A stretch of 64,000 nt of DNA from Brassica napus (Eukaryota > Streptophyta > Magnoliopsida > Brassicales > Brassicaceae). Position 1 is the stretch's first letter; the number at the start of each line of letters is the position of its first letter. Where the stretch lies: contig NW_026014884.1 in assembly GCF_020379485.1 (NCBI RefSeq), positions 704,480-768,479 of the forward strand, read 5' to 3'. The notes beneath the pieces were generated by a model. That model ran no database searches. It had not been told where the DNA came from and worked only from the letters and a program-made list of their open reading frames with translations. A program made the translations under genes and the position numbers. Positions 10,785 to 21,471 of the stretch are shown here, piece after piece.

Positions 10785-11223
10785 GTATCTCAATCTCATT
10801 AATGAAAGTTAGACAGTTCTAAACAAATCAATCTCTATATACTTTTCACAATGATTCTCCATTAGTCTCTTAATCTCTCAAATCTACTCTAATCTCTTCT
10901 CTATTCCTATCTAAACTCAGATTATCTTTTACTTTACTCAAAACTCTCATGGTATCAGAGCCAGGTTGATTTCAATCTGAGTTCTTGGCGTTTTTCTCTT
11001 GAAGATTCAAACTTGAAACTTTGAGAGATCAAGTGAGAGTGGTGTGAGTGTTCTTGGAAGAAGCTGCATCCCGGGAGCTACATCTTCATTCCGGAAGTCT
11101 TATCTAGCTTTTTGAGGGTTCTTTGAAGAGTAAAGACAAGGCACGGAAGGGTTTGAGCTGGTGTTGTAGTTCTAAGTCTCAAGATCAAGTCTTTTACAAG
11201 TTATTGAAGTGAAACTGTTGAAG

Positions 11224-14200
11224 ATGGAGAGTGGTTCCAAGATGAAGGTTGCGGTAACTTTCAAGGGCAGTAACTACCTAGTATGGTCTAGGATGGTGAA
11301 GACTGATGTGGGAAGTAAGGGTTTATGGAAACACATCACATCTGGTGAGGACATGATGGTGATGTCTGCTCTTCATAGCTCGTTGGAGCCAGCCATTCTA
11401 GATGCTTACAGCTATTGTGAGACAGCCAAGGAGCTGTGGGAAACATTGAAGAAGGTGTATGGAAACACCTCTAACCTCAGCCGGGTCTTTGAAGTGAAGA
11501 AAGCTTTGAATGATCTAACTCAGGAGGACATGGAGTTCACTAAGCATTTGGGGAGGTTCCGGACACTCTGGTCAGAGCTGGAGATGCTGAGGCCAAGCAC
11601 AACTGATCCAGAGCTGCTAAATGAAAGGAGAGAGCAAGATAAGGTCTTTGGGTTGTTGCTTACATTGAATCCAAGTTACAGTGGGTTGATTCAGCATATG
11701 TTGAGGGCTGAGAAGCTTCCGGACCTGGAGGATGCGTGTGCTCAGATACAAAAGGAGCAAGGCTCCATTGGCTTGTTTGGTGGTAAAGGAGACTTGTCTC
11801 TAGCCAATGCTGCGCGAACTGATCATGAGGAGATACCACAAGCCAACAAAGCAGCACACGGCAAGTATGAGGATAGGAAGTTCAATGGCAATTGTGATCA
11901 CTGCAAGAAGCATGGACACAAGAAGAGCCAGTGCTGGATACTACATCCTCATCTGAAGCCAGCGAAGTTCATGAAGGAAAAGGAGGCAAGAGCTCATGCT
12001 TCTGATGGAACAAGTGGAGCCGGATCATCTAGCCGTGGAGCTGAAGGAGAGGGGCGTGAGGGTGATGGCAAGGCACTGGTGACATACTCAGGAGCTCCTA
12101 ACATCCGTGGCAATGATCAAGACTTCATCAGGAGATCCGAGATGGATGCTCTCATAAAAATGCTCAAGGAGAATGGTAACACTCATGGGTACTCCTTTGG
12201 TGCATCCATGATAGCTAAGATTATAGAAACATCTCCTTGTGTTGCTGATATTGCTAGGATGGATAGAGTTAAAAGCAATGAAAATGCTAGACATGAGTAC
12301 ACCTTTGCTAGAAATGCTAGGATGAATCATGAACTAAATGCATTTAGATCACCTTTGAACCTGTGTCATAATGCTAGCAGTATAACTAAGCCATTAATTG
12401 TTGATTCTGGTGCATCCCATCACATGATTAGTGATACAAATCTGGTTAAGGATATAGAACCAACTAGTGGACATGTTATGATTGCAAATGGGGACAAGAT
12501 CCCTATTAGAGGAATTGAAAATTTGAAGTTGTTTGATAAGAACACTAGAGCTTTCTACATGCCTGAATTTACATCTAACTTGCTATCTGTTAAGAAATGC
12601 ACAACTGATTTGAATTGCAATGTTATATTTAGTCCTAATGATGTAAAGTTTCAGGATATTGAGAGCAGCCACTTGATTGGAAAAGGAATCACTAAAGGAG
12701 AGTTGTATTTGCTTGAAGAACTTGATCCTGTTTCCAATTACAATTGCTCGTTTACTACTGCTTCTAGTTTAAATAAAAATGCTTTGTGGCATGCTAGATT
12801 AGGACATCCTCATGGTAGGGCTTTAAACTTGATGTTACCAGGTGTTTTATTTGAGAATAAGGATTGTGAAGCTTGCATTTTAGGCAAGCATTGTAAAAAT
12901 GTGTTTCCAAACTCTACTAGTGTTTATGATAAGTGCTTTGATCTTATTCATTCTGATGTGTGGACTGCACCTTGCATATCTAGAGACAATCATAAATACT
13001 TTGTCACATTCATTGATGAAAAATCCAAATACACCTGGTTAACTTTAATCCCATCAAAAGATAGAGTGATAGATGCATTTAAGAACTTTCAAGCTTATGT
13101 GACTAACCATTATAATGCCAAGATTAAAATTTTTAGATCAGATAATGGAGGTGAGTACACAAGCTATGCGTTCAAGAGTCATCTAGAGCATCATGGGATC
13201 TTGCATCAAACAAGCTGTCCCTATACTCCACAACAGAATGGGGTAGCTGAGAGGAAGAACCGACACTTGATGGAGGTTGCTAGGTCAATGATGTTCCAAG
13301 CAAATGTTCCAAAGAGGTTTTGGAGTGATGCTGTGGCTACTGCTTGTTACTTGATCAACAGGATTCCCACAAAGGTGTTGAAGGATCAAGCACCATTTGA
13401 AGTTCTAAACAAGCACAAGCCATCAGTGGATCACTTGAGAGTATTTGGATGCTTATGCTTTGTGTTGGTACCAGGAGAGTTAAGAAACAAGCTAGATGCA
13501 AGGAGCACTAAGGCTATGTTCATTGGCTATTCAACAACACAAAAGGGATACAAGTGCTATGATTCAGATACTAGAAGAGTCCTAATCTCTAGAGATGTGA
13601 AGTTCATAGAAGCTAGAGGATACTATGAAGAAAGGAATCAAGAGGAGCTAAAGGATCTAACATCAGATAAGGCAGGCGCCTTAAGACTGATTTTGGAAGG
13701 TCTAGGTATCAAGATGAACCAGGATCCAAATGTGGGGAGTAGGAACCAACATGAGAGTTCTCCGGCCCCTGTTGAAGCTAATCAGTCACCTCACCTTGAT
13801 CGTGAGGGGGGCAGGGAATCTGAAACTCAAGAAGATGGTCAGGATGGAGCCGGCTTGAGTGAAGAAGAAGAAGAGAGTGTTTCAGGCTCTCACAATCAAG
13901 GTGATCAAAGCCAAGGAGAAGTAGAAGCTCAGGCGGAAGCACCAGAACCGAGTGTCCAAGAGGAGCAGGTTCAGAACCAACCAGTATTGAGAAGACGCAC
14001 AAGGCTGAGAAAGGATCCTTCCTCTTGGGTAAACACGCGAGTGTACTACAATGCCCAAGCTGTGGAGCATCCTTCTCAGGCTGTGTGTTCATTTGCTCAA
14101 TACCCTGAAGAACATTGTGCTTTTATGGTAAACTTGGATGAGAACTACATACCAAGAAACTATGAAGAGGCAATGATGGATAAAGAATGGAAGGAATCAG

Positions 14201-15702
14201 TTGGAGCTGAGGCAGGAGCTATGATCAAGAATGATACATGGTATGAGAGTGAGTTACCAAAAAGGAAGAAGGCTGTGACTAGTAGATGGATCTTCACAAT
14301 CAAGTATAAGGCTGATGGAACAGTTGAGAGGAAGAAGTCAAGACTGGTTGCAAGGGGTTTCACTCAAACCTATGGAGAAGATTACATTGAAACCTTTGCA
14401 CCAGTAGCTAAACTACACACAATCCGGATTGTATTAAGCTTGGCTGTGAACCTTGGATGGGGCTTATGGCAAATGGATGTGAAGAATGCATTTCTACAAG
14501 GAGAACTTGAGGATGAAGTGTATATGCATCCTCCTCCAGGCTTGGAACACTTAGTGAAGAGAGGAAATGTGTTGAGACTAAAGAAAGCTATCTATGGGTT
14601 GAAGCAATCACCAAGAGCTTGGTACAACAAGCTTAGCACTACCCTTAATGGCCGAGGATTCAAGAAGTCTGAACTGGATCACACTCTCTTCACACTCACT
14701 ACTCCCTCAGGTATGATTGCACTCCTTGTGTATGTTGATGATATCATTATCACAGGAAGTGATAAGGAAGGTATCATAGCAACCAAGGAGTTCCTTAAAT
14801 CCATGTTTGAGATTAAAGACTTGGGAGAAATGAAATACTTTCTTGGAATTGAGATATGTAGATCCAAGGAAGGTTTATTCATGTCCCAAAGGAAGTATAC
14901 ACTTGATCTTTTGAAAGGTGCAGGTGCTTATGGAGGCAAGACAGCAAGGATGCCTATGGAAGATGGCTACAAAGTCCCACGAGAGGGGGAGATTGAAGAC
15001 AGCAAACCTTATCAGGATCCTAAACTCTATAGAAAACTAGTTGGTAAATTGATTTACCTTACCATAACTAGACCTGATATTTGTTTTGCTGTGAATCAGG
15101 TGAGTCAACACATGCAAGTGCCTAAGGAGCATCACTGGCGCATGGTGGAGAGAATCCTGATGTATCTCAATGGCTCACCTGATCAAGGAGTATGGATGGG
15201 TTGCAATGGGAGCACTGAGGTGGTTGGATACTGTGATGCGGATTGGGCCGGTGATAGAGCAGACAGGAGATCAACCACAGGCTATTGCACATTCATTGGA
15301 GGCAACTTAGTTACATGGAAGAGTAAGAAGCAGAAGGTGGTCTCTTGCTCAAGCGCAGAAGCTGAGTATAGAGCTATGCTGAAGCTTACCAACGAGCTGG
15401 TGTGGATCAAAGGCATCTTGAAGCATTTGGAGATTGATCAAGCCGCGCCTATGACAATGCATTGTGATAACCAAGCAGCTATCCACATTGCCTCCAACTC
15501 GGTGTTCCACGAGAGAACCAAGCACATTGAAGTTGATTGCCACAAGGTGAGGCAGATGATCATCCTAGGAGTCATCTTGCCATGCTACACAAGGAGTGAA
15601 GATCAGTTGGCTGATGTGTTCACCAAGGCTGCAAGACAGAAGACAATGGAGTCCATTCACATCAGGTTGGGCCTCATTGATCTTGGGAAGAGAAGGAGCT
15701 GA
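11224..15702 (+). CDS. Copia Gag-Pol polyprotein of element A
   Basis: The protein has 1492 residues from the first ATG after the primer site; an upstream in-frame GTG at 11209 is not needed. Gag comes first (NYLVWSRMVKT near residue 20, GNTSNLSRVFEVKKAL) with a CX2CX4HX4C knuckle at residue 224. The aspartic protease has DSGAS at 394. Integrase has an HHCC zinc site from 523 and catalytic D578, D640 and E676, with 35 residues between the last two. RT has YVDD at 1170, and RNase H has CDADWAGD at about 1337 and later [11 protein letters not shown]. No frameshift or stop is seen, so the element may be autonomous. Copia order (integrase before RT) is clear; I do not assign a clade. Confidence 0.95.
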   Translation: MESGSKMKVAVTFKGSNYLVWSRMVKTDVGSKGLWKHITSGEDMMVMSALHSSLEPAILDAYSYCETAKELWETLKKVYGNTSNLSRVFEVKKALNDLTQEDMEFTKHLGRFRTLWSELEMLRPSTTDPELLNERREQDKVFGLLLTLNPSYSGLIQHMLRAEKLPDLEDACAQIQKEQGSIGLFGGKGDLSLANAARTDHEEIPQANKAAHGKYEDRKFNGNCDHCKKHGHKKSQCWILHPHLKPAKFMKEKEARAHASDGTSGAGSSSRGAEGEGREGDGKALVTYSGAPNIRGNDQDFIRRSEMDALIKMLKENGNTHGYSFGASMIAKIIETSPCVADIARMDRVKSNENARHEYTFARNARMNHELNAFRSPLNLCHNASSITKPLIVDSGASHHMISDTNLVKDIEPTSGHVMIANGDKIPIRGIENLKLFDKNTRAFYMPEFTSNLLSVKKCTTDLNCNVIFSPNDVKFQDIESSHLIGKGITKGELYLLEELDPVSNYNCSFTTASSLNKNALWHARLGHPHGRALNLMLPGVLFENKDCEACILGKHCKNVFPNSTSVYDKCFDLIHSDVWTAPCISRDNHKYFVTFIDEKSKYTWLTLIPSKDRVIDAFKNFQAYVTNHYNAKIKIFRSDNGGEYTSYAFKSHLEHHGILHQTSCPYTPQQNGVAERKNRHLMEVARSMMFQANVPKRFWSDAVATACYLINRIPTKVLKDQAPFEVLNKHKPSVDHLRVFGCLCFVLVPGELRNKLDARSTKAMFIGYSTTQKGYKCYDSDTRRVLISRDVKFIEARGYYEERNQEELKDLTSDKAGALRLILEGLGIKMNQDPNVGSRNQHESSPAPVEANQSPHLDREGGRESETQEDGQDGAGLSEEEEESVSGSHNQGDQSQGEVEAQAEAPEPSVQEEQVQNQPVLRRRTRLRKDPSSWVNTRVYYNAQAVEHPSQAVCSFAQYPEEHCAFMVNLDENYIPRNYEEAMMDKEWKESVGAEAGAMIKNDTWYESELPKRKKAVTSRWIFTIKYKADGTVERKKSRLVARGFTQTYGEDYIETFAPVAKLHTIRIVLSLAVNLGWGLWQMDVKNAFLQGELEDEVYMHPPPGLEHLVKRGNVLRLKKAIYGLKQSPRAWYNKLSTTLNGRGFKKSELDHTLFTLTTPSGMIALLVYVDDIIITGSDKEGIIATKEFLKSMFEIKDLGEMKYFLGIEICRSKEGLFMSQRKYTLDLLKGAGAYGGKTARMPMEDGYKVPREGEIEDSKPYQDPKLYRKLVGKLIYLTITRPDICFAVNQVSQHMQVPKEHHWRMVERILMYLNGSPDQGVWMGCNGSTEVVGYCDADWAGDRADRRSTTGYCTFIGGNLVTWKSKKQKVVSCSSAEAEYRAMLKLTNELVWIKGILKHLEIDQAAPMTMHCDNQAAIHIASNSVFHERTKHIEVDCHKVRQMIILGVILPCYTRSEDQLADVFTKAARQKTMESIHIRLGLIDLGKRRS

Positions 15703-15735
15703 TCCCCTTTGGCTGTGAGGTCTTTACTCTTTTTC

Positions 15736-15843
15736 CCTCATCAAGGTTTTGTCCCAATGGGTTTTCCTTGGTGAGGTTTTTAATGAGGAAGATCTCATGG
15801 CCATCCAAGCTTAGACTTTCACAAAGCTAAGCTTGAGGGGGAG
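15736..15843 (+). other. 3' hairpins and polypurine tract of A
   Basis: Hairpin 1 pairs CCTCATCAAGG (15736-15746) with CCTTGGTGAGG (15766-15776) and has CCCAATGGG in the loop. Hairpin 2 pairs CAAGCTTAG (15806-15814) with CTAAGCTTG (15827-15835), with an inner CTTT/AAAG stem around CAC. The polypurine tract AGGGGGAG then touches the LTR. The same two hairpins occur in every copia family here. Confidence 0.65.
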
Positions 15844-16423
15844 TGTTGAGATGAGATGAGGATATAAGGAAGGAAGACTTATGGGAACTAGTTGAGCTTG
15901 GGGAGTTAAGGCATAGCATGGACGAGCCATCCGTACAAGGCCGTACAGCATCCGTACTAGGCCGTACAAAGGGAGGAGGTAACTCAGTCATGGTGAAACA
16001 AAGTTACCCGAGTAACTTTGTATGATGGGAAGAAGCTTTGATCACTTAGGCAAAGTGATCAGACCGTTGAGAGTGGATAAGGAAGGGAGAAGGAGCGTGT
16101 GACAGACTGTCATGGACTGGAAGGATAAGGCATAAAGCAAAAGATGCCTCACACACGCGGATGCTCCCATTGGACGCTTTCAAATGGGCGCTCCTCTTAT
16201 GCTTTGACCTCACATGCTTGTATAATGAAACCCTAGTGTCTTCTACTTACTATATATTGTATCTCATTCTCATTAATGAAAGTTAGACAGTTCTAAACAA
16301 ATCAATCTCTATATACTTTTCACAATGATTCTCCATTAGTCTCTTAATCTCTCAAATCTACTCTAATCTCTTCTCTATTCCTATCTAAACTCAGATTATC
16401 TTTTACTTTACTCAAAACTCTCA
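15844..16423 (+). repeat. Element A 3' LTR
   Basis: It is 580 bp, offset 5474 from the 5' LTR. Differences are two in the GTAC cluster, one near 16189 and one near 16267. Confidence 0.95.
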
Positions 16424-16713
16424 TACCATAAGGGTCCAATGTAACTTCCCAAGCCTTTACCTTAGTTACCACAGTAAAACTAAAGTTACTGTGGTAAATT
16501 CCCAAAGTTACCCTCTGCCCCAATACTCTTCCTCTATCAATGTATCTTCTCTCCATCCTCTTATCTCAACACTCCCCCTCAAGCTTGACCATGTAGAACA
16601 AGTCAAGCTTGGAAGCCATGAAGATCTCCCTCATTAAAAACCTCACCAAGGAAAACCCATTGGGATAAAACCTTGATGAGGGAAAAAGAGTGGAGACTCC
16701 ATGGTTAAGGGGA

Positions 16714-18059
16714 TCAGCTCCTGGGAGTAAGATCAATGAGCCCAAGCCTAGAAAGTATGGACTCCATTGTCTTTAATCTCGCTGCCTTAGTAAACACATC
16801 AGCCAGTTGATCCTCACTCCTTGTATAACATGGCAGAATCACTCCTAAGATAATCATCTGCCTCACCTTGTGACAATCCACTTCTATGTGCTTCGTTCTC
16901 TCATGAAAGACTGAGTTAGAAGCAATATGGATAGCTGCTTGATTGTCACAGTGCATTGTCATAGGAGTACTCTGCTCAATCTCCAGATGCTTCAAGATAC
17001 CCTTGATCCACACCAACTCGTTTGTCAACTTCAACATAGCCCTATATTCAGCCTCAGCACTTGAACAAGAGATGACCTTCTGCTTCTTACTCTTCCAAGT
17101 AACCAGGTTCCCTCCAATGAATGTACAATAGCCAGTAGTTGATCTCCTGTCCACTCTATCTCCTGCCCAATCAGCATCACAATAGCCCACTACTTCTGTG
17201 CTGCCATTGCATCCCATCCAAACTCCTTGACCAGGCGTGCCACTCAAATACCTCAGTATCCTATCAACCATCTTCCAGTGATGTACCCTTGGCGCCTGCA
17301 TATGCTGACTCACTTGGTTTACAGCAAAACATATATCTGGCCGTGTGATGGTCAAGTAGATCAGCTTGCCAACCATCTTCCTGTATAGCTTAGGATCCTC
17401 AAACAACTGCTTCTCTTCAACCTCCCCCTCACGCAGAACCTTATATCCCTCCTCAAGGGGTGTTTTAGCTATCTTTCCTCCAAGCACATCAGTCTCCTTC
17501 AACATATCCATAGTATACTTCCTTTGAGACATAAACAAACCCTCCTTTGATCTGCATATCTCAATGCCCAGAAAATACTTCATCTCTCCCAAATCCTTGA
17601 TGTCAAACACAGATTTGAGAAACTCCTTAGTAGCTTGAATCCCTGCCTTATCACTCCCTGTGATAATCAAATCATCCACATACACTAGAATCACAATGAT
17701 CCCTGAAGGTCCTGTCAAAGTGAAGAGAGTGTGATCTAATTCAGACTTCCTAAAGCCTCTCCCATTGAGTGTTGTACTCAGCTTCCTGTACCAAGCTCTA
17801 GGTGATTGTTTCAACCCATATATTGCCTTCTTCAATCTCAAAACATTCCCTGGATTTACTAGATGCTCAAGACCAGGAGGAGGAAGCATGTATACCTCAT
17901 CTTCTAGCTCACCTTGTAAGAAAGCATTCTTCACATCCATCTGCCACAAATCCCACTCCAAGTTTGTTGCAATGGACAACACAATCCGAACTGTATGTAG
18001 CTTAGCTACTGGTGCAAAGGTATCAATGTAATCCTCTCCATAGGTCTGTGTAAATCCTC
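16714..18059 (-). pseudogene. RT-RNase H remnant of element H
   Basis: The minus-strand frame is open from the truncation point at 18059 to a stop at 16714. It covers the RT core ([20 protein letters not shown], then VYVDDLIITGSD), the DVLGGKIAKTPLEE linker, and RNase H to the family ending LIDLTPRS. Gag, protease, integrase and the RT start are absent. Sequence is near-identical to B; HLVNPGN replaces HLVKPGN. The 3' hairpins (16641-16681) and polypurine tract follow. Confidence 0.9.
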
Positions 18060-18480
18060 AAGCATCTAGAGATTGAGCAGACTACTCCTATGACTATGCA
18101 TTGTGACAATCAAGCAGCTATCCACATTGCCTCCAACTCAGTGTTTCATGAGAGAACAAAGCACATAGAGGTGGATTGTCATAAGGTGAGGCAGATGATT
18201 ATCTTAGGAGTGATACTGCCATGTTATACAAGAAGTGAAGACCAGCTTGCAGATGTGTTTACTAAGGCAGCGAGATTAAAGACAATGGAGTCCATACTAT
18301 CAAGGCCTGGACTCATTGATCTTACTCCAAGGAGCTGAGCCCCTTAACCATGGAGTCTCCACTCTTTTTCCCTCATCAAGGTTTTATCCCAATGGGTTTT
18401 CCTTGGTGAGGTTTTTAATGAGGGAGGTCTTCATGGTTTCCAAGCTTGACTTGTTCTACATGGTCAAGCTTGAGGGGGAG
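18060..18480 (+). pseudogene. RNase H tail of a B-type copia ahead of the shared LTR
   Basis: It starts abruptly inside RNase H ([15 protein letters not shown]) and runs through the stop at 18338, hairpin 1 (18371-18411), hairpin 2 (18441-18472) and the polypurine tract, straight into the LTR at 18481. It is nearly identical to the end of B (28663-29016). Thus the LTR at 18481 is both the 3' LTR of this truncated copy and the 5' LTR of B. Confidence 0.88.
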
Positions 18481-18949
18481 TGTTGAGAAGAGGTGATACA
18501 TTGATAGAGGAAGAGTATTGGGGCAGATAGTAACTTTGGAGTTTTACCACAGTAACTTCGGTTTGACTGTGGTAACTAAGTTAAAAGCTTAGGAAGTTAC
18601 TTTGCATCCCTTTGGAGAGTGGATCACGCCCAAGAGGAAGTCTGGATAAGGAAGGAGTAGTTTGGATAAGGTCTGGTCATAGCTGGAAAGGTAAAGCACC
18701 TTTACAGCCTGTCCAAGCATGTGAAGCCTCTTTACAGCCTATCCCTTGACTTCACATGCTTATGATTTCGAAATCCTCTTTGTATTATCCTTATCTCTTC
18801 ATATATAACTTGTATCTGAGACATTAAATTAATTAATGGAGTTTTGAGTATTCTCTCTATTCTCTCTCTACTTATTCTCTTAATCTCTTTAATCTTACAC
18901 AAAACAATCTGATTGTTCTTAAACACACTCTAATACACAAAAGTGTATA
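18481..18949 (+). repeat. Element B 5' LTR
   Basis: It starts TGTTGAGAAG and ends AAAAGTGTATA. It has an inverted pair TTACCACAGT (18544-18553) and ACTGTGGTAA (18566-18575), a second inverted pair AAGCATGTGAAG and CTTCACATGCTT (about 18715-18762), and a TATATAA run near 18803. There is no CCGTAC cluster. Confidence 0.92.
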
Positions 18950-21397
18950 TGGTATCAGAGCCAGGTTACTAAAAGGGTGGAAGTGTGTTATTCATGTTCT
19001 TAAAAAATCTGGTTTTGTGTTCTTGAGCTGTTCTTGATGTTCTTGAGTGTTCTTGGTGGTTTTGAGCTCTGTTCTTCATTTGCTGGGTTTTATTGAGGAC
19101 ATCTGATGGAGTCAAACGTGAGCAGAGAGATGAAGACAAGATCAAGTTATCAAGTGAAGAAAGGGAGAGAAAACAAGTGGATCTGGTCAGATTGGGTAGA
19201 GACAGCTTTGGAAAGCTGTGGGATTTGGAGTAATCATGTAAAGGAAGAGCCTTTAAAGGTGAGAGCTGCTGAGAAAGATCAGACAGCAAGTTTGAAGGAG
19301 ATTCAAGTAAAGGTAGAACCTTTAAAGGAGGTAGCTGCTGAAGAAGGTCAGACAGCAAGGTTGGAGGGTCATGAAGCCAAGGGCGTGATCTATAGTCTAA
19401 GACAAAGGAAGGACGAGTTGTATCAGCTTGTGGGGAGGCTGAGAGAAGTAGAATCAGAGTTGGGTATGGTGAAAACTCATACAGGAAGGAGGAAGCAAGA
19501 TGTGATCTTTAGCTTTCTTATGGGAGAGATATGTGAGTTGGTTGAACACATTTGTGATGTGTGGGAGATAAACAAGAAGCCAGGTAGATGGAAGAGAGGT
19601 ACAAGCTGCAAGAAGGGAAAGTTGAGAAAACTTTCTAAGATGTGGGTCATGATGAGCAGATTATGGAGGAAGGGTATCAAGGAGAGTATGCAAGTAGGAG
19701 AGTGTTTCTACTCAGCTTACATGGGAGAATCTGTAGAGAGCAGTGGGGTTATGAGGAAGCTAGAGACCAAAGGAGCAGATGAGCGAGTCACAAAGGAGGA
19801 ATGGGATGAGTTTGTCAAGTATGTGTATGCTTTGGCTACGACCCGGAGACAAGGTGCTCCTGCCAAAGCATCCACATCCAACAAACCCATCATTGTTGAT
19901 TCTGGAGCAAGTCATCACATGATTAGTGATAGAAGCTTAATGAGTGATGTAAAGAAAGCCACTGGGGGTGTGATGATAGCTAATGGTGATAGGATTCCAA
20001 TAGAAGGAGTTGGAAAGCTCAAGCTATTTGATAAAGACTCAGATGCCTTCTACATGCCACAGTTTGCTTCAAATTTGCTATCTGTGAGGAAAGCCACAAT
20101 TGATCTTGGCTGTCAAGTAGTATTCAGGCCAGATGATGTTGAGTTCCAAGATTTGAAGACTGGAAGGGTCATTGGGAGAGGAGACAGCAAGAATAATCTA
20201 TATCAGCTCCAATTGGCTAAGATCTCTAAACCCTTTGATTCTATGTGTTTGAGTAGTACTTATGAGAAGATTGATAGTATTACTTGGCATGCTAGATTGG
20301 GACATCCTCATGCTCGTGCTATTGAATTGATAATTCCTAATATGTCATTTAGTCACTTGGAGTGTGAAGCATGCATATTAGGGAAGCATTGTAGGACTGT
20401 TTTTCCAACATCAGAAACTACTTATGAGCATTGCTTTGATCTAGTTCATTCAGATGTGTGGACTGCTCCTTGTTTGTCTAGAGATAGCCAGAAGTACTTT
20501 GTGACATTCATTGACGAGAAGTCTAAGTATACTTGGCTTACATTGCTTCCATCTAAAGATAGGGTGCTAGAAGCATTTATGAACTTCCAAGCATATGTAT
20601 CTAATCAATACAATGCTACTGTGAAGGTACTGAGATCAGATAATGGAGGTGAATACATCAGCAATGCCTTCAAGAGTCATCTAGCCAAGCATGGGATTGT
20701 GCATCAGACTAGCTGCCCTTACACACCACAGCAGAATGGGGTAGCTGAGAGGAAGAACAGGCACTTGATGGAGGTTGCTAGATCAATGATGTTTCATGCA
20801 AATGTCCCAAAACGCTTTTGGAGTGATGCTGTGCAGACTGCTTGCTATCTCATCAACCGGGTTCCAACCAAGATATTGAAGAATCTGTCTCCATTTGAGG
20901 TATTGAACAAGAGTAAACCTGTCATTGATCATCTACGTGTCTTTGGGTGTGTGTGCTATGTCATGGTTCCAGGAGAGCAGAGAAACAAGCTGGAGGCAAA
21001 GAGTACTAAGGCTATGTTCATTGGTTACTCTATCACTCAGAAGGGGTACAAGTGCTATGATCCTGAAGCAAGGAGAGTGATGGTATCTAGAGAAGTGAAG
21101 TTTGTTGAAACAAAAGGTTATTATGAAGAAAAGGAGTGGGAAAATCTGAAGGATTTGTCTCAAGCTCCATCTGATAAGGCAACAATACTGAGAGTGTTGT
21201 TAGAGAAGCTTGGGATAGGATTATCCCAGGATCAGGAAACCGGAAGGAGAGAGTCTTCCAATCAGAGTGGTGGAGCTGGAAGAACAACTCCTCTTGATCA
21301 TGAGAGGGGGAATGGAACTGAATCTGGTGAGCAAGAGCAAAACCAAGAGGATTCAGGTCTTCATGATCAAGATACATCACAAGAAGTTGAGAACAAT

Positions 21398-21471
21398 GAG
21401 GTTCAGTCTAGTGGAGAAGTGGATGAGGTTCAGTCTAGTGGAGAAGTGGATGAGGTTCAGTCTAGTGTAGA
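21398..21471 (+). repeat. 27-bp tandem repeat in the integrase-RT linker of B
   Basis: Two full 27-bp units (21398-21424 and 21425-21451) and a partial third encode repeated [10 protein letters not shown]2 and I carry the same array; B2 itself inserted into the copy in I. The acidic linker is poorly conserved among families, so the array is probably neutral. Confidence 0.9.

Larger units (their letters stand above)
10370..10949 (+). repeat. Element A 5' LTR
   Basis: It is 580 bp, starts TGTTGAGATGAG and ends ACTCTCA, and is followed without a gap by the primer site TGGTATCAGAGCCAGGTT. It holds a CCGTAC cluster, a perfect palindrome and a TATA-like box. Confidence 0.95.
10370..16423 (+). mobile_element. 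Element A: complete, coding-intact copia
   Basis: The element is 6054 bp, with 580-bp LTRs (TG...CA) and target duplication TACCA (10365-10369 and 16424-16428). The primer site is at 10950-10967 and the polypurine tract ends at 15843. One uninterrupted polyprotein lies between. Four substitutions separate the LTRs (about 0.7 percent). It is inserted in the LTR of H. Confidence 0.95.
1159..16571 (-). repeat. 3' LTR of element H, split in three
   Basis: The pieces are 1159-1187, 10055-10369 and 16429-16571, about 487 bp once both insertions and their duplicated target sites are removed. The ends read TGTTGA...TA in element orientation. The last piece contains the inverted pair of ACCACAGT-type arms also found in the B and C LTRs. 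The polypurine tract (plus-strand CTCCCCCTC) follows at 16572. Confidence 0.8.
1159..18059 (-). mobile_element. Element H: truncated minus-strand copia with two insertions
   Basis: H consists of a 3' LTR (1159-16571, split by the gypsy element and element A), polypurine tract, 3' hairpins and the RT-RNase H end of pol (16714-18059). The 5' half of the element is missing; at 18059 the sequence switches to a plus-strand copia tail. Its LTR start (TAAACACTTTTGTG on the plus strand) matches the reverse of the C LTR end, while its pol is very close to B, so H is a C/B-type relative. Confidence 0.8.

Noticed and set aside
10950..10967. TGGTATCAGAGCCAGGTT as part of a tRNA gene
   Set aside because: It is the reverse complement of the tRNA 3' end and lies next to an LTR each time; no cloverleaf surrounds it.
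17765..18031. Recurring short frames antisense to copia RT and RNase H (here and near 21946, 26697, 37896, 43425 and 46517)
   Set aside because: They recur wherever the same pol segment occurs and follow from codon constraint on the sense strand.
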